Assembly (NCBI GenBank): GCA_016870515.1
Contig: VGBL01000016.1
Location: forward strand, 1 to 44,079
DNA: 44,079 nt
Direction: 5' to 3'
Source: Actinomycetota bacterium
GTDB lineage: Bacteria; Actinomycetota; Actinomycetes; S36-B12
The notes below the pieces were generated by a model that was not told the origin of the DNA, did no database searches, and saw only the letters and a program-made list of their open reading frames with translations. A program made the position numbers and the translations under genes. Below, piece by piece: positions 31,560 through 38,826 of this stretch (position 1 is the stretch's first letter; every line of letters starts with the position of its first letter).

Positions 31560-33760
31560 GCACCACGACGCGCGCCCGCCCCGCAGACGGAAGGGTTCTG
31601 CGCACGCCATCGTCGGAGATCACTGCCGGTCAGCGGTGGGGCGTGGCCGTGGTCGCGGCGCTGCCCTCCCTGCTCGTCGCACTCGCCATGCCCCTGGTCG
31701 TCGAGGGCACCCTCAGCGGATTCGTCTACGCCCCGCTCGTCGTCCTCGTCGCCGGGGTGACCGCCGGCCTGGGCCCGTGGATCGGGCTCGGTGCCGTGGC
31801 GTTCGGCATGGGAGTGGGCATCGCGGTCGGGCCGGGCGGATATGCCCCGTCGAGCCTGCTGCTGTCGGCCGGACTGGCCGGCTCCTTGCTGATCGGCACC
31901 TGGGCGAGTCAGGCGCTCGCGCGCGGACGACTCGCCGTCGCCGCGGCCATCCCGAGCATCGCGCTGGTCGCCGGAGTCCTCTCGACCGGAGTCACCGGCA
32001 CGCTCGAAGGAGGTGTGCTCGCGGCATTCACCACGCTGTCGATCACGCTGCTGCTCATCCTCCTCGGCCCCTGGAACGGCATCGATCCAGTGCGACCCGC
32101 TCGGTGGGCGGAAGTCCTCGTCGTCGTCACCATGGCCGTGGCATCACTTGCGACCAACGCCGTGTCGCTCGGAGCAGAGGCGATAACCGGCGATGCCCGC
32201 ACCAACAACCTCTTCGGACGCGACGTGCAGGAGTCTCGCACCGAGGGTGGCGTGCCCGACCCCTTCTTGGTGGCGACGCGCTGGCAGGTCGATCCCAACG
32301 AGCAAAGCCGCATCCTCTTCGCCATCGGCACCGGTCCGGAGATCCTGCGCAACAGGCCCACGTGGGCCACCTTCGCGTCGTACAACGGCATCGCCTGGAT
32401 CGCGCCGCCCACCTACGGCGTCTCCGGCGACCAGATCCCCGTCGAGTCCGTGGGCGCGCCGGCCGACACCTTCCAGTCCGGCACTCGCGTGACCGTGGGC
32501 GTGGGACTCCCCGGCCAATGGGTGCCGATGCCCCAGCGCGTCGACCAGGTGCTGTCGCCGGTGGCCACGCGCGCGGATCCCGCCGCGGGCATCGTCGCGG
32601 CGGTGTCCTCTCCGATCGACCAGGCATTCGACATTCGCTACTCCCTCGCGGTCGCGGAGGCAGGGCAGGTGCGCGAGGCGACCCCGGCGTTGAGCGGCGA
32701 TCTCGATCCGGCCGTCACCATCCCCGGGCCGCTCAGCGGCCCCATGGCATCGCTCGCGCAAACCGTCGAGGACGAAGCCGGGGACAACACCTGGAAGCGC
32801 CTGGTGATGTTGTCAGAGCTCCTGCGCAGCCCCTCGCTCGATGCGGCGCCGGCCCAGGCCCTGTCGGTGGGACCACCCGATCGTTCGTACGACGGGCTCA
32901 ATGGCGTGCTGGCCATCGGCCTGGGCTTCCAGGAGCAGTACGCCGCTATCTGGGCGATCATCGCGCGATCCTGGGGAGTCCCGACGCGCCTGGTCATCGG
33001 CTGGCCCTTGGACGAAGCCGCGCAGGCCGGCGTCGCCACGGTGACGGCCGGCCAGGTGAGCATCTGGCCGGAGGCGCGACTCGAAGGACTGGGCTGGGTC
33101 GCGTTCCAGCCCTCGCCGCAGGATCGCGACACCGGGCGTCCGGCCGTCGTCAAGCCGCTGACGCAGGCGGATCTGCCGGTAAAGCCAGAGCCTGAGCCCG
33201 ATCCGAGCGCGAGCGGCCAGGGCGGCCCTGACACCGACTCCGGTGGCGACCAGCAGCAGGGTGACTCGGCGGCTGAAGAGCAGCAGCTGGCCATCCCCTG
33301 GTCGGTGGTGATCCCAGCGCTTGTCGTCCTGGCCGGCCTGGCGTGGCTCGTCTACGTAGCGGTGCGACGCCGTCGCATCGGCAGCCGACTTCGGCGGGGC
33401 GACGCACGAGAGCAGGTGCTCGGTGCCTGGATGTGGGCGCGGCTACTGCTCGCCGAGGCATGGATTCCGCTGCCGCTGTGGTACGCGCCGGCTGCTGATG
33501 CCGACTATCCCGAAGACATGCCAGACGACGTGGCCTGGAGCGTGGTGAGGCTTGCTCGCCTCGCCGGCCCGGCCATCTACGGAGCAAGCGCTCCAGACGA
33601 AGCGATCGTGGCAGTGGCATGGCGGGGCAGCGCGACCGTCGGAAAGACCATCGGCGCGGCCACTGGTTGGCGCATCCGACTGCGGCGCCTTCTCGTCCCC
33701 CTCGATCCCACCAATGTCGCGGCCCCGCGATCGAGCGCCCCGGCTAGGCTGCCCGCGTGA
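31556..33760 (+). CDS. TgpA-like transglutaminase-domain membrane protein without catalytic triad
   Basis: The 734-residue protein has about six N-terminal membrane helices (to about residue 215), an outside domain with a transglutaminase-like fold, a polar linker rich in Pro, Glu, Asp and Gln near residues 540-580, one further helix (VVIPALVVLAGLAWLVYVAV) and a cytoplasmic tail. In the family the active site reads G-x-C-x-x-F, H-A-W and F-D-P. Here the matching stretches are GFQEQYAA (Gln459 for Cys), SIWPEA (Ser502 for His) and FQPSP (Gln518 for Asp). All three catalytic residues are replaced, so it should not have transglutaminase or protease activity but may keep a structural or binding role. 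Confidence 0.85.
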   Translation: MSTTTRARPADGRVLRTPSSEITAGQRWGVAVVAALPSLLVALAMPLVVEGTLSGFVYAPLVVLVAGVTAGLGPWIGLGAVAFGMGVGIAVGPGGYAPSSLLLSAGLAGSLLIGTWASQALARGRLAVAAAIPSIALVAGVLSTGVTGTLEGGVLAAFTTLSITLLLILLGPWNGIDPVRPARWAEVLVVVTMAVASLATNAVSLGAEAITGDARTNNLFGRDVQESRTEGGVPDPFLVATRWQVDPNEQSRILFAIGTGPEILRNRPTWATFASYNGIAWIAPPTYGVSGDQIPVESVGAPADTFQSGTRVTVGVGLPGQWVPMPQRVDQVLSPVATRADPAAGIVAAVSSPIDQAFDIRYSLAVAEAGQVREATPALSGDLDPAVTIPGPLSGPMASLAQTVEDEAGDNTWKRLVMLSELLRSPSLDAAPAQALSVGPPDRSYDGLNGVLAIGLGFQEQYAAIWAIIARSWGVPTRLVIGWPLDEAAQAGVATVTAGQVSIWPEARLEGLGWVAFQPSPQDRDTGRPAVVKPLTQADLPVKPEPEPDPSASGQGGPDTDSGGDQQQGDSAAEEQQLAIPWSVVIPALVVLAGLAWLVYVAVRRRRIGSRLRRGDAREQVLGAWMWARLLLAEAWIPLPLWYAPAADADYPEDMPDDVAWSVVRLARLAGPAIYGASAPDEAIVAVAWRGSATVGKTIGAATGWRIRLRRLLVPLDPTNVAAPRSSAPARLPA
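33745..33750 (+). promoter_or_regulatory. -10 box of leaderless promoter for the DUF2252-like gene
   Basis: TAGGCT six bases before GTG 33757, located within the end of the TgpA-like gene. Confidence 0.5.
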
Positions 33761-34431
33761 CCCAGATCGGGATCCACACCTTCGTCCCCCACTACACCGT
33801 CACTGAGCGCGAGGCGGTCGGGCGCACCGCACGCCAGCGGGTGCCGCGCACGCGACAGGGTCAGTGGCTGGTGCCCGCGGATCGCCCGGACCCGATCGAA
33901 CTACTGCTCGGGCAGGAAGTGAGTCGGGTGCCCCTCGCTGCTTGCGATAACTCCTACGGGCATGTGATCGCCCGATCTGCCGCTCGCGACGCTGCTGCGC
34001 AATACTGCCAGTCGATGGCGCAATCCGCGAGCATGAATGAGATTGACATCTGGTACGACCGCATCGATGCGTCATGCATGGAGCAGTGGGCTCGCACCAA
34101 CACCAAGCAGTTCAATCTCAAGGCGATGCAAAAGTCATTCGATCGCGCGCAGCAACGCACCATGTGGACGGCAGTCAGCAAGTCGGTCCTGGAGCCCTAC
34201 ACCGATGTGGCGGACTACTCCAATCAGGGGCAGCGCGTCGTCGAAGGCCAGCGCATCATCCAGGCGGCCATCGCCGACTTCTCGCTGACCTACGCCGACC
34301 TCGTGGCCCATGACTTCGAGCTCTTCCAGGAGGCGGTGGCCTCCGGTCGGCCGGTGGGTGGATCGGCCAGTGAGCAGATGGATGACTATCTCGAGGCCTT
34401 CCGCAATCCTGCCGCCTATCCCGTGCAGTAG
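33757..34431 (+). CDS. Shortened DUF2252-like protein
   Basis: The 224-residue protein lines up with several separated blocks of the much longer DUF2252 family (about 430-470 residues from memory). The blocks are a start block (TEREAVGRTARQRVP and RPDPIELLLGQEVSRVP), a middle block (SAARDAAAQYCQSMA to RTMWTAVSK), a later block (SVLEPY, NQGQRVVEGQRIIQAA) and the end block (IADFSLTYADLVAHDFELF). The regions between them, including the family's GDAHLxNFG and DFNDFDE motifs of its kinase-like site, are missing, yet the frame stays open. This implies several in-frame deletions. It has an intact leaderless promoter. It may be a decaying gene or a new small protein. Confidence 0.65.
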   Translation: MTQIGIHTFVPHYTVTEREAVGRTARQRVPRTRQGQWLVPADRPDPIELLLGQEVSRVPLAACDNSYGHVIARSAARDAAAQYCQSMAQSASMNEIDIWYDRIDASCMEQWARTNTKQFNLKAMQKSFDRAQQRTMWTAVSKSVLEPYTDVADYSNQGQRVVEGQRIIQAAIADFSLTYADLVAHDFELFQEAVASGRPVGGSASEQMDDYLEAFRNPAAYPVQ

Positions 34432-34455
34432 CCGCCTCCACTCGCGCCGTGGCCC

Positions 34456-34461
34456 TAGGCT
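34456..34461 (+). promoter_or_regulatory. -10 box of leaderless promoter for the sarcosine-oxidase-like gene
   Basis: TAGGCT six bases before GTG 34468. Confidence 0.5.
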
Positions 34462-34467
34462 CGGAGG

Positions 34468-35574
34468 GTGCGTGCGGATGTCGTCGTGATCGGTGCGGGT
34501 GCCATGGGCTCGTCCACCGCCTGCCACCTCGCCCGCGATGGACGGGATGTCGTGCTGCTCGAGAGATTCGATCGCGGGCACGCCTGGGGCTCTTCGCACG
34601 GCGCGACCCGGATCTTCCGCGTCTCCTATCGCGACTCCCTCTACTCCCGGCTTGCTGCTGACGCGATCCCGCTGTGGCACCAGCTCGAGTCCGAGGCGGG
34701 CGAGACGCTGCTGGAGCAGACCGGCCAACTCGATCACGGATTCGTGCGCGCCATCGACGAGATCGAGCACACCCTCGAGGCGGGCGGGTGGGCGTTCGAT
34801 CGTTTGACGCCGCAGGAGGCGCACGAGCGCTGGCCCGGCATGGTCTTCGACACGGCGGTCATCTCCTCGCCAGACGGCGGTCGCGTCTTCGCCGATCGCA
34901 CGGTCGAGGCGCAGATCTCCCTCGCCGAGCGCTACGGCGCCACCGTGCGATTCATGTCGCCGGCTCGTCGGATCGACAAACGTGGTAGCGGCGTGCGAGT
35001 TCACACCGACGACGAGTCCTTCGAGGCCGACGCCGTCGTCATCGCTGCTGGCGGATGGCTCGAGCAGGTCGACGGCCTGGCTGATTTCGGTATCACGCTT
35101 CCGCACCTCGAGGTCACGCTCCAGCAGCCGGTGCACTTCGCCATCAGGCCCGGCTACTCCTTCCCCTCCTACGTCCACCACCGCGACGCCGAGGGGTCGG
35201 CCAACACCGTTGCCGACGTCACCTACGGGCTCGAGTCGCCGGGAGAGGGGGTCAAGGTGGGCCTTGATGCGACCTACCCCGTGCCCGACCTCAGCGCGCG
35301 CACCCTTGACATCTGCGAGCAGTGGACCGCCGACGCCGCGGCGTACGCGCGAGAATGGCTGCCCGGCGCCGACACCAGCGTGTCGAGTGCGGTCACGTGC
35401 CTGTTCACGGTCACCGACGACAACCACTTCCTCCTCGACCGTCGCGGTCCGGTCGTCATTGCATCGGCGTGCTCGGGGCACGGCTTCAAGTTCACGCCGA
35501 TCATCGGTCGCCTGGTCGCCGACCTCGCCCTTGGCGGGGAGCAGCGCATCTGCGAGTGGCGGCTGCCCGACTAG
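34468..35574 (+). CDS. Monomeric sarcosine oxidase/N-methyltryptophan oxidase-like flavoenzyme
   Basis: The 368-residue protein has the FAD-binding VVVIGAGAMGSSTACHLA at its start, LLERFDRGHAWGSSHGATRIFR, and the C-terminal SACSGHGFKFTPIIG, whose Cys is the site of covalent FAD attachment in this family. It oxidises N-methyl or secondary amines such as sarcosine, giving the aldehyde and hydrogen peroxide. It is monocistronic, with a leaderless promoter, and its TAG shares CTAG with the stop of the convergent gene. It could feed on the same amine metabolism as the cluster at 4-10 kb, but they are far apart. Confidence 0.88.
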   Translation: MRADVVVIGAGAMGSSTACHLARDGRDVVLLERFDRGHAWGSSHGATRIFRVSYRDSLYSRLAADAIPLWHQLESEAGETLLEQTGQLDHGFVRAIDEIEHTLEAGGWAFDRLTPQEAHERWPGMVFDTAVISSPDGGRVFADRTVEAQISLAERYGATVRFMSPARRIDKRGSGVRVHTDDESFEADAVVIAAGGWLEQVDGLADFGITLPHLEVTLQQPVHFAIRPGYSFPSYVHHRDAEGSANTVADVTYGLESPGEGVKVGLDATYPVPDLSARTLDICEQWTADAAAYAREWLPGADTSVSSAVTCLFTVTDDNHFLLDRRGPVVIASACSGHGFKFTPIIGRLVADLALGGEQRICEWRLPD

Positions 35575-36272
35575 GACGCTGGAGGCGTGGGGCCGATCAG
35601 ATTGATTGCCCTGCTCAGCGTCACCACGATGGTCAGCACCGCTGTCGATGACTGAACGGCGAAGAGCACCTTCACCCGCTTGGTCAGCGGCATGGTGTCA
35701 GTGGGGCTGAAGGCGATGATGTTGGTGTAAGCCGTGAAGAGGTAGTCCAGGAGCCCGGGTTTCCAGTCGGCCATACCGTCCATGCCCTGCTGGGGGAAGA
35801 GGAAGTCGGGGGTCGTGGGTCGGCCCCCGGCGCGGAGCACGGGGCCACCGGCGTCGGCCCACCAGTAGACGAGCCCGAAGCTCAGCACGTTGATGATGAG
35901 AACACCGAAGCCCGCGAAGAGTAGCAGGCCGCCCTGCTCGGTGAATCCTGTGAGCAGGCTGAGGAGGAGCAGCACGGCGTTCATGACGCTGGCCAGGACA
36001 AGCAGCAGGAGGAAGGCCGACATCGCGCCTTGCACGACGCGCGGATGCTCGCCACCGAAGAACATGAGCAGAAAGATGATGGGGATGCCGATGAGTTCGA
36101 TGAACGGCACCAGCCATGTTGGTCCGACGGTGACGACATCGGGTAGCGCAAGCTGGATCGACACGATGACGATGACGACGAAGGTCACCCACAGGCCGGT
36201 GATGCGCAGGTGCTTGACCATGGCGGGAGCGAGCCTCGCCGGAGTGGTGGCGTCTGGTGAGTCGGTCGCCAT
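35571..36272 (-). CDS. Integral membrane protein, DUF1345-like
   Basis: The 233-residue protein has five or six hydrophobic helices (ITGLWVTFVVIVIVSIQLAL, WLVPFIELIGIPIIFLLMFF, AFLLLLVLASVMNAVLLLLS, and others). It ends with DYLFTAYTNIIAFSPTDTMP followed by a helix, a segment that recalls both DUF1345 proteins and the pore region of two-helix ion channels. The ATG follows a TAGATT -10 box by six bases. The function is unknown. Confidence 0.7.
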   Translation of the reverse strand: MATDSPDATTPARLAPAMVKHLRITGLWVTFVVIVIVSIQLALPDVVTVGPTWLVPFIELIGIPIIFLLMFFGGEHPRVVQGAMSAFLLLLVLASVMNAVLLLLSLLTGFTEQGGLLLFAGFGVLIINVLSFGLVYWWADAGGPVLRAGGRPTTPDFLFPQQGMDGMADWKPGLLDYLFTAYTNIIAFSPTDTMPLTKRVKVLFAVQSSTAVLTIVVTLSRAINLIGPTPPAS

Positions 36273-36278
36273 GGGCCC

Positions 36279-36284
36279 AATCTA
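36279..36284 (-). promoter_or_regulatory. -10 box of leaderless promoter for the DUF1345-like gene
   Basis: TAGATT on the minus strand, six bases before ATG 36272. It overlaps the stop codon region of the DUF4349 remnant. Confidence 0.5.
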
Positions 36285-36562
36285 GTGCCGCCTGCGCCTC
36301 CGCAGGGCGATCTCCACCACGATGACGGGGATCGCGACGATGGCGATCACGAGCAGGAAGGGCAGCAAGAACCCGGCCGCTGTGAGGAGGGTGGCGGTCC
36401 CGGTTCGAAACGCGTTCCAGCCGGACTGCAGCCCTAAGACGAAGCCCGGTGGCGTGAACGCTGCGGCCTCGCTGGTGCCATGTCGCCTCCGCCGCAACCG
36501 GCTAGGAGCGCGAAGGCCACGAGGCTCCCCACCGCAGTGAGTGCCGACAGTCCACGACGCAT
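36282..36562 (-). pseudogene. Remnant of a DUF4349 lipoprotein
   Basis: Two pieces lie on the minus strand in different frames. The first starts at ATG 36562 after GAGAGG and encodes a lipoprotein signal (MRRGLSALTAVGSLVAFALL, then AGCGGG). It runs into a TAG about 15 residues after the AGCGGG lipobox. The second encodes GFVLGLQSGWNAF, the helix LLTAAGFLLPFLLVIAIVAI and a basic tail RRRRRH. Signal plus C-terminal helix with this tail is the DUF4349 layout, but the whole extracellular domain between them is deleted and the join is out of frame. Confidence 0.65.
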
Positions 36563-36681
36563 GAGACCTCTCGCCCTGTGACAATTCGCTACGTTCGGCG
36601 CTTGCGTGCGGGGATTGCCCGAAGGGCAGCGATCGGTCAGATCGGGTGGACACCGCGCTACTGCGGGTGGAGCATGGCCGG

Positions 36682-37320
36682 ATGCGCAGGACCGGGTCCG
36701 GTGTGATCGCAGCGACGATGGGGTTGGTGATTTCGGTCATGGTCGTGGGATGTGCCGGCGATGACTCAGTTGTCGTTCCCACGCCTGACCCGGGCAGTCC
36801 CACCACGAGTTCGGCTCCGCCGACCCCGACGCCGTCTCCCACGCCTGAGATCATCACGTGGGCAGGCAGCGTGTGCATTGCCCGCGATGAGCTCGTCGCC
36901 ACCGTCGGCGAGATCGCCACCAACCTCGACTACGACCCAAACTCAGCAGACTCCGTCGGCGAGCAGTTCCAAGCTCAGGTCGAGGCTCAGATGGGTGATG
37001 TCCAGGCGGCTTCCGAGCGCCTCGGCGCCGCCTTGGGCGGTGTACCCCTCGACTACGTCGAGGCAGCGGCGGCCCTGACGGCCCTTCAGGCGCAGGTCGA
37101 TGCGCTCAATGCGGCCAAGGACACCACCATGGGCCATGTCACGGCCGCGCAGAATGCCGGCGATCCGGTGTCGGCCGGTCTGGAGTGGTTGAGGGCGGCT
37201 GGAGCGGCCAAGGAGACCTTCGACGCCGGCACATCGACCCTCGACGCGCTATCGAAGGCCAATGACGCTGTCGATGGTGACGTGGGCGATGCCTTCGCCA
37301 AGGCACCCAAATGCCAGTGA
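36682..37320 (+). CDS. Putative lipoprotein, helical, unknown function
   Basis: The 212-residue protein has a lipoprotein signal (GVIAATMGLVISVMVVGC, lipid on the Cys near residue 24) and a Thr/Pro/Ser-rich linker (PTTSSAPPTPTPSPTPE). An alpha-helical domain follows, rich in Ala, Asp and Gln, with predicted coiled-coil stretches (AAALTALQAQVDALNAAKD). ATG 36682 gives a normal signal length; the longer frame from 36646 would add charged residues. The two Cys in SVCIARDEL and APKCQ could form a disulfide. The family is not recognised. Confidence 0.7.
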   Translation: MRRTGSGVIAATMGLVISVMVVGCAGDDSVVVPTPDPGSPTTSSAPPTPTPSPTPEIITWAGSVCIARDELVATVGEIATNLDYDPNSADSVGEQFQAQVEAQMGDVQAASERLGAALGGVPLDYVEAAAALTALQAQVDALNAAKDTTMGHVTAAQNAGDPVSAGLEWLRAAGAAKETFDAGTSTLDALSKANDAVDGDVGDAFAKAPKCQ

Positions 37321-37328
37321 CCTGCCTC

Positions 37329-37334
37329 TAGGGT
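37329..37334 (+). promoter_or_regulatory. -10 box of leaderless promoter deciding the start of the next gene
   Basis: TAGGGT six bases before GTG 37341. An earlier in-frame GTG at 37335 directly touches the box and would not be transcribed in full, so 37341 is the start. Confidence 0.5.
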
Positions 37335-37340
37335 GTGCGT

Positions 37341-38114
37341 GTGGGCTTGATCTCGGTCGTCGACGACCAGGGCGTACGCACCGTCACGATGACCCACCAG
37401 GAGCGGCGCAATGCCCTGGGAGTGGCCCTGCTCGACGAACTCCTGCCCGCGGTGGAAGGCGCCGACTGTCGGGCACTGATCCTGCGAGCTGAGCCAGGCG
37501 TGACCACGTGGTCCGCGGGCCACGACATCGATGACCTTCCGGTTGACGGGAGCGATCCGCTCGCGTGGACCTCGCCGGTGGAGCACCTGGTGCGCGCAGT
37601 GCGTGGGGCTGGATTTCCGGTCATCGCGGCAGTGGAGGGTGGCGCATGGGGCGCTGCGTGCAACCTCGCCTTCGCCTGCGACATCATCGTCGCCACTCGC
37701 ACGGCGGAGTTTGCGATCACGCCAGCCAAGCTCGGCGTGCCCTATCACTCGGAGGGGGTTGCCCAGTTCCTTGCCGCCGTGTCAGCGCCGGTCGCCAAGG
37801 CGATGTTCTTCACCGCTGAGCCCCTTCGCGCCGACTCGGCCCAACTCGCCGACACCGTCTTCTCCGTCGTCGACTCGAGCGACGAGCTCACGGCGTCGTC
37901 GGAGCGACTAGCCCGGCGAATTGCCTCACTGGCTCCCTTGTCCATCAAGGCCATCAAGGCGGAGATCAACGCCCTGACCGATGCTCGCCCGCTGACCGCC
38001 GACTCCTTTGAGCAGCTGACGGCCCTGAGGCAACGTGCCTGGACGAGCGCCGACTTCCACGAGGGCCTGGCTGCCTTCTGTGAGAAGCGCGCGCCGGACT
38101 TCACCGGGGAGTGA
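37341..38114 (+). CDS. Methylmalonyl-CoA decarboxylase-like crotonase (ScpB type)
   Basis: The 257-residue enoyl-CoA hydratase/isomerase family protein has features of E. coli ScpB (YgfG), recalled from memory: WSAGHDIDDLP.DGSDPL, VEGGAWGAACNLAFACDIIVA, TPAKLGVPYHSEG, and the ending AFCEKRAPDFTGE (E. coli: AFLEKRKPNFVGH). ScpB decarboxylates methylmalonyl-CoA to propionyl-CoA. The usual acidic pair of hydratases is absent, as in ScpB. The leaderless promoter fixes GTG 37341. No other methylmalonyl-CoA genes are adjacent, so the exact substrate remains inferred. Confidence 0.75.
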   Translation: MGLISVVDDQGVRTVTMTHQERRNALGVALLDELLPAVEGADCRALILRAEPGVTTWSAGHDIDDLPVDGSDPLAWTSPVEHLVRAVRGAGFPVIAAVEGGAWGAACNLAFACDIIVATRTAEFAITPAKLGVPYHSEGVAQFLAAVSAPVAKAMFFTAEPLRADSAQLADTVFSVVDSSDELTASSERLARRIASLAPLSIKAIKAEINALTDARPLTADSFEQLTALRQRAWTSADFHEGLAAFCEKRAPDFTGE

Positions 38115-38139
38115 CGCACCCGTCGACGGGCACGACTGG

Positions 38140-38145
38140 GATAGT
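38140..38145 (+). promoter_or_regulatory. Possible -10 box of the queuosine precursor transporter
   Basis: GATAGT six bases before GTG 38152; only the A and final T fit the TANNNT pattern. Confidence 0.35.
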
Positions 38146-38151
38146 CGTGCT

Positions 38152-38826
38152 GTGAGCAGCAACGACCCCCACTTCGCGCGAACGACCGGCGGTCTCTACC
38201 CCGTCATCGTCGGGATCTTCGTGGGCCTGCTGCTCATCTCCAATATCGGTGCCGTCAAGCTCATCGCCTTCGGCTCGATCATCACCGACGGCGGGGTATT
38301 CCTCTTCCCGCTCGTCTACGTCGTCGGCGACGTGCTGAGCGAGGTCTACGGCTTCACGGCAGCGCGCCGGGCCATCCTTCTGGGCTTCGCGATGTCGGTC
38401 CTGGCTGCGGCCACCCTTTGGTTGGTCCAGATCTCCCCACCGGCCGCCGACTGGGGCAACCAGGAGGCCTTCGAAGCCGTCCTCGGATTCGTCCCGCGGA
38501 TCGTGCTCGCGAGCATCTGTGGCTATCTTGTGGGTCAGCTTTTCAACGCCTGGGTGCTCGTCAAGATCAAGCAGCGCACCGGCGAGCGATCCTTGTGGGT
38601 GCGACTGATCGGTTCGACCGCTGTCGGCGAGCTCGCCGACACCATCGTCTTCTGCACGGTCGCCTTCTTCGGGGTCTTGACCGGCGTGGACTTCCTCATC
38701 TACGTGATCGCGGGATACGTCTACAAGACCCTCATCGAAGTCGTGCTGCTACCGGTGTCCTACGCGATCATTCGCTTCGTGAAGCGGCACGAGCCGTCCT
38801 ACGACCTGGCCACCGACCCGGCGTAG
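38152..38826 (+). CDS. yhhQ: Queuosine precursor transporter (YhhQ/VUT family)
   Basis: The 224-residue protein has about six helices and the family blocks: ISNIGAVKLIAFGSIITDGGVFLFPLVYVVGDVLSEVYG, here split into two runs (ISNIGAVKLIAFG, LFPLVYVVGDVLSEVYG), then VGQLFNAWVLVKIKQ, STAVGELADTIVF and YVYKTLIEVVLLPVSY. YhhQ proteins import the queuosine precursors preQ0 and preQ1. The stop lies inside the 3' end of the convergent tgt gene (28-base overlap), which encodes the enzyme that uses the imported base. This pairing supports queuosine salvage. Confidence 0.88.
   Translation: MSSNDPHFARTTGGLYPVIVGIFVGLLLISNIGAVKLIAFGSIITDGGVFLFPLVYVVGDVLSEVYGFTAARRAILLGFAMSVLAAATLWLVQISPPAADWGNQEAFEAVLGFVPRIVLASICGYLVGQLFNAWVLVKIKQRTGERSLWVRLIGSTAVGELADTIVFCTVAFFGVLTGVDFLIYVIAGYVYKTLIEVVLLPVSYAIIRFVKRHEPSYDLATDPA

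Noticed and set aside
31291-33195. Open frame of 634 codons overlapping DUF58 and the TgpA-like gene
   Set aside because: Arg/Gly/His-rich composition typical of a shifted frame; the other frame carries conserved family motifs and coupled starts.
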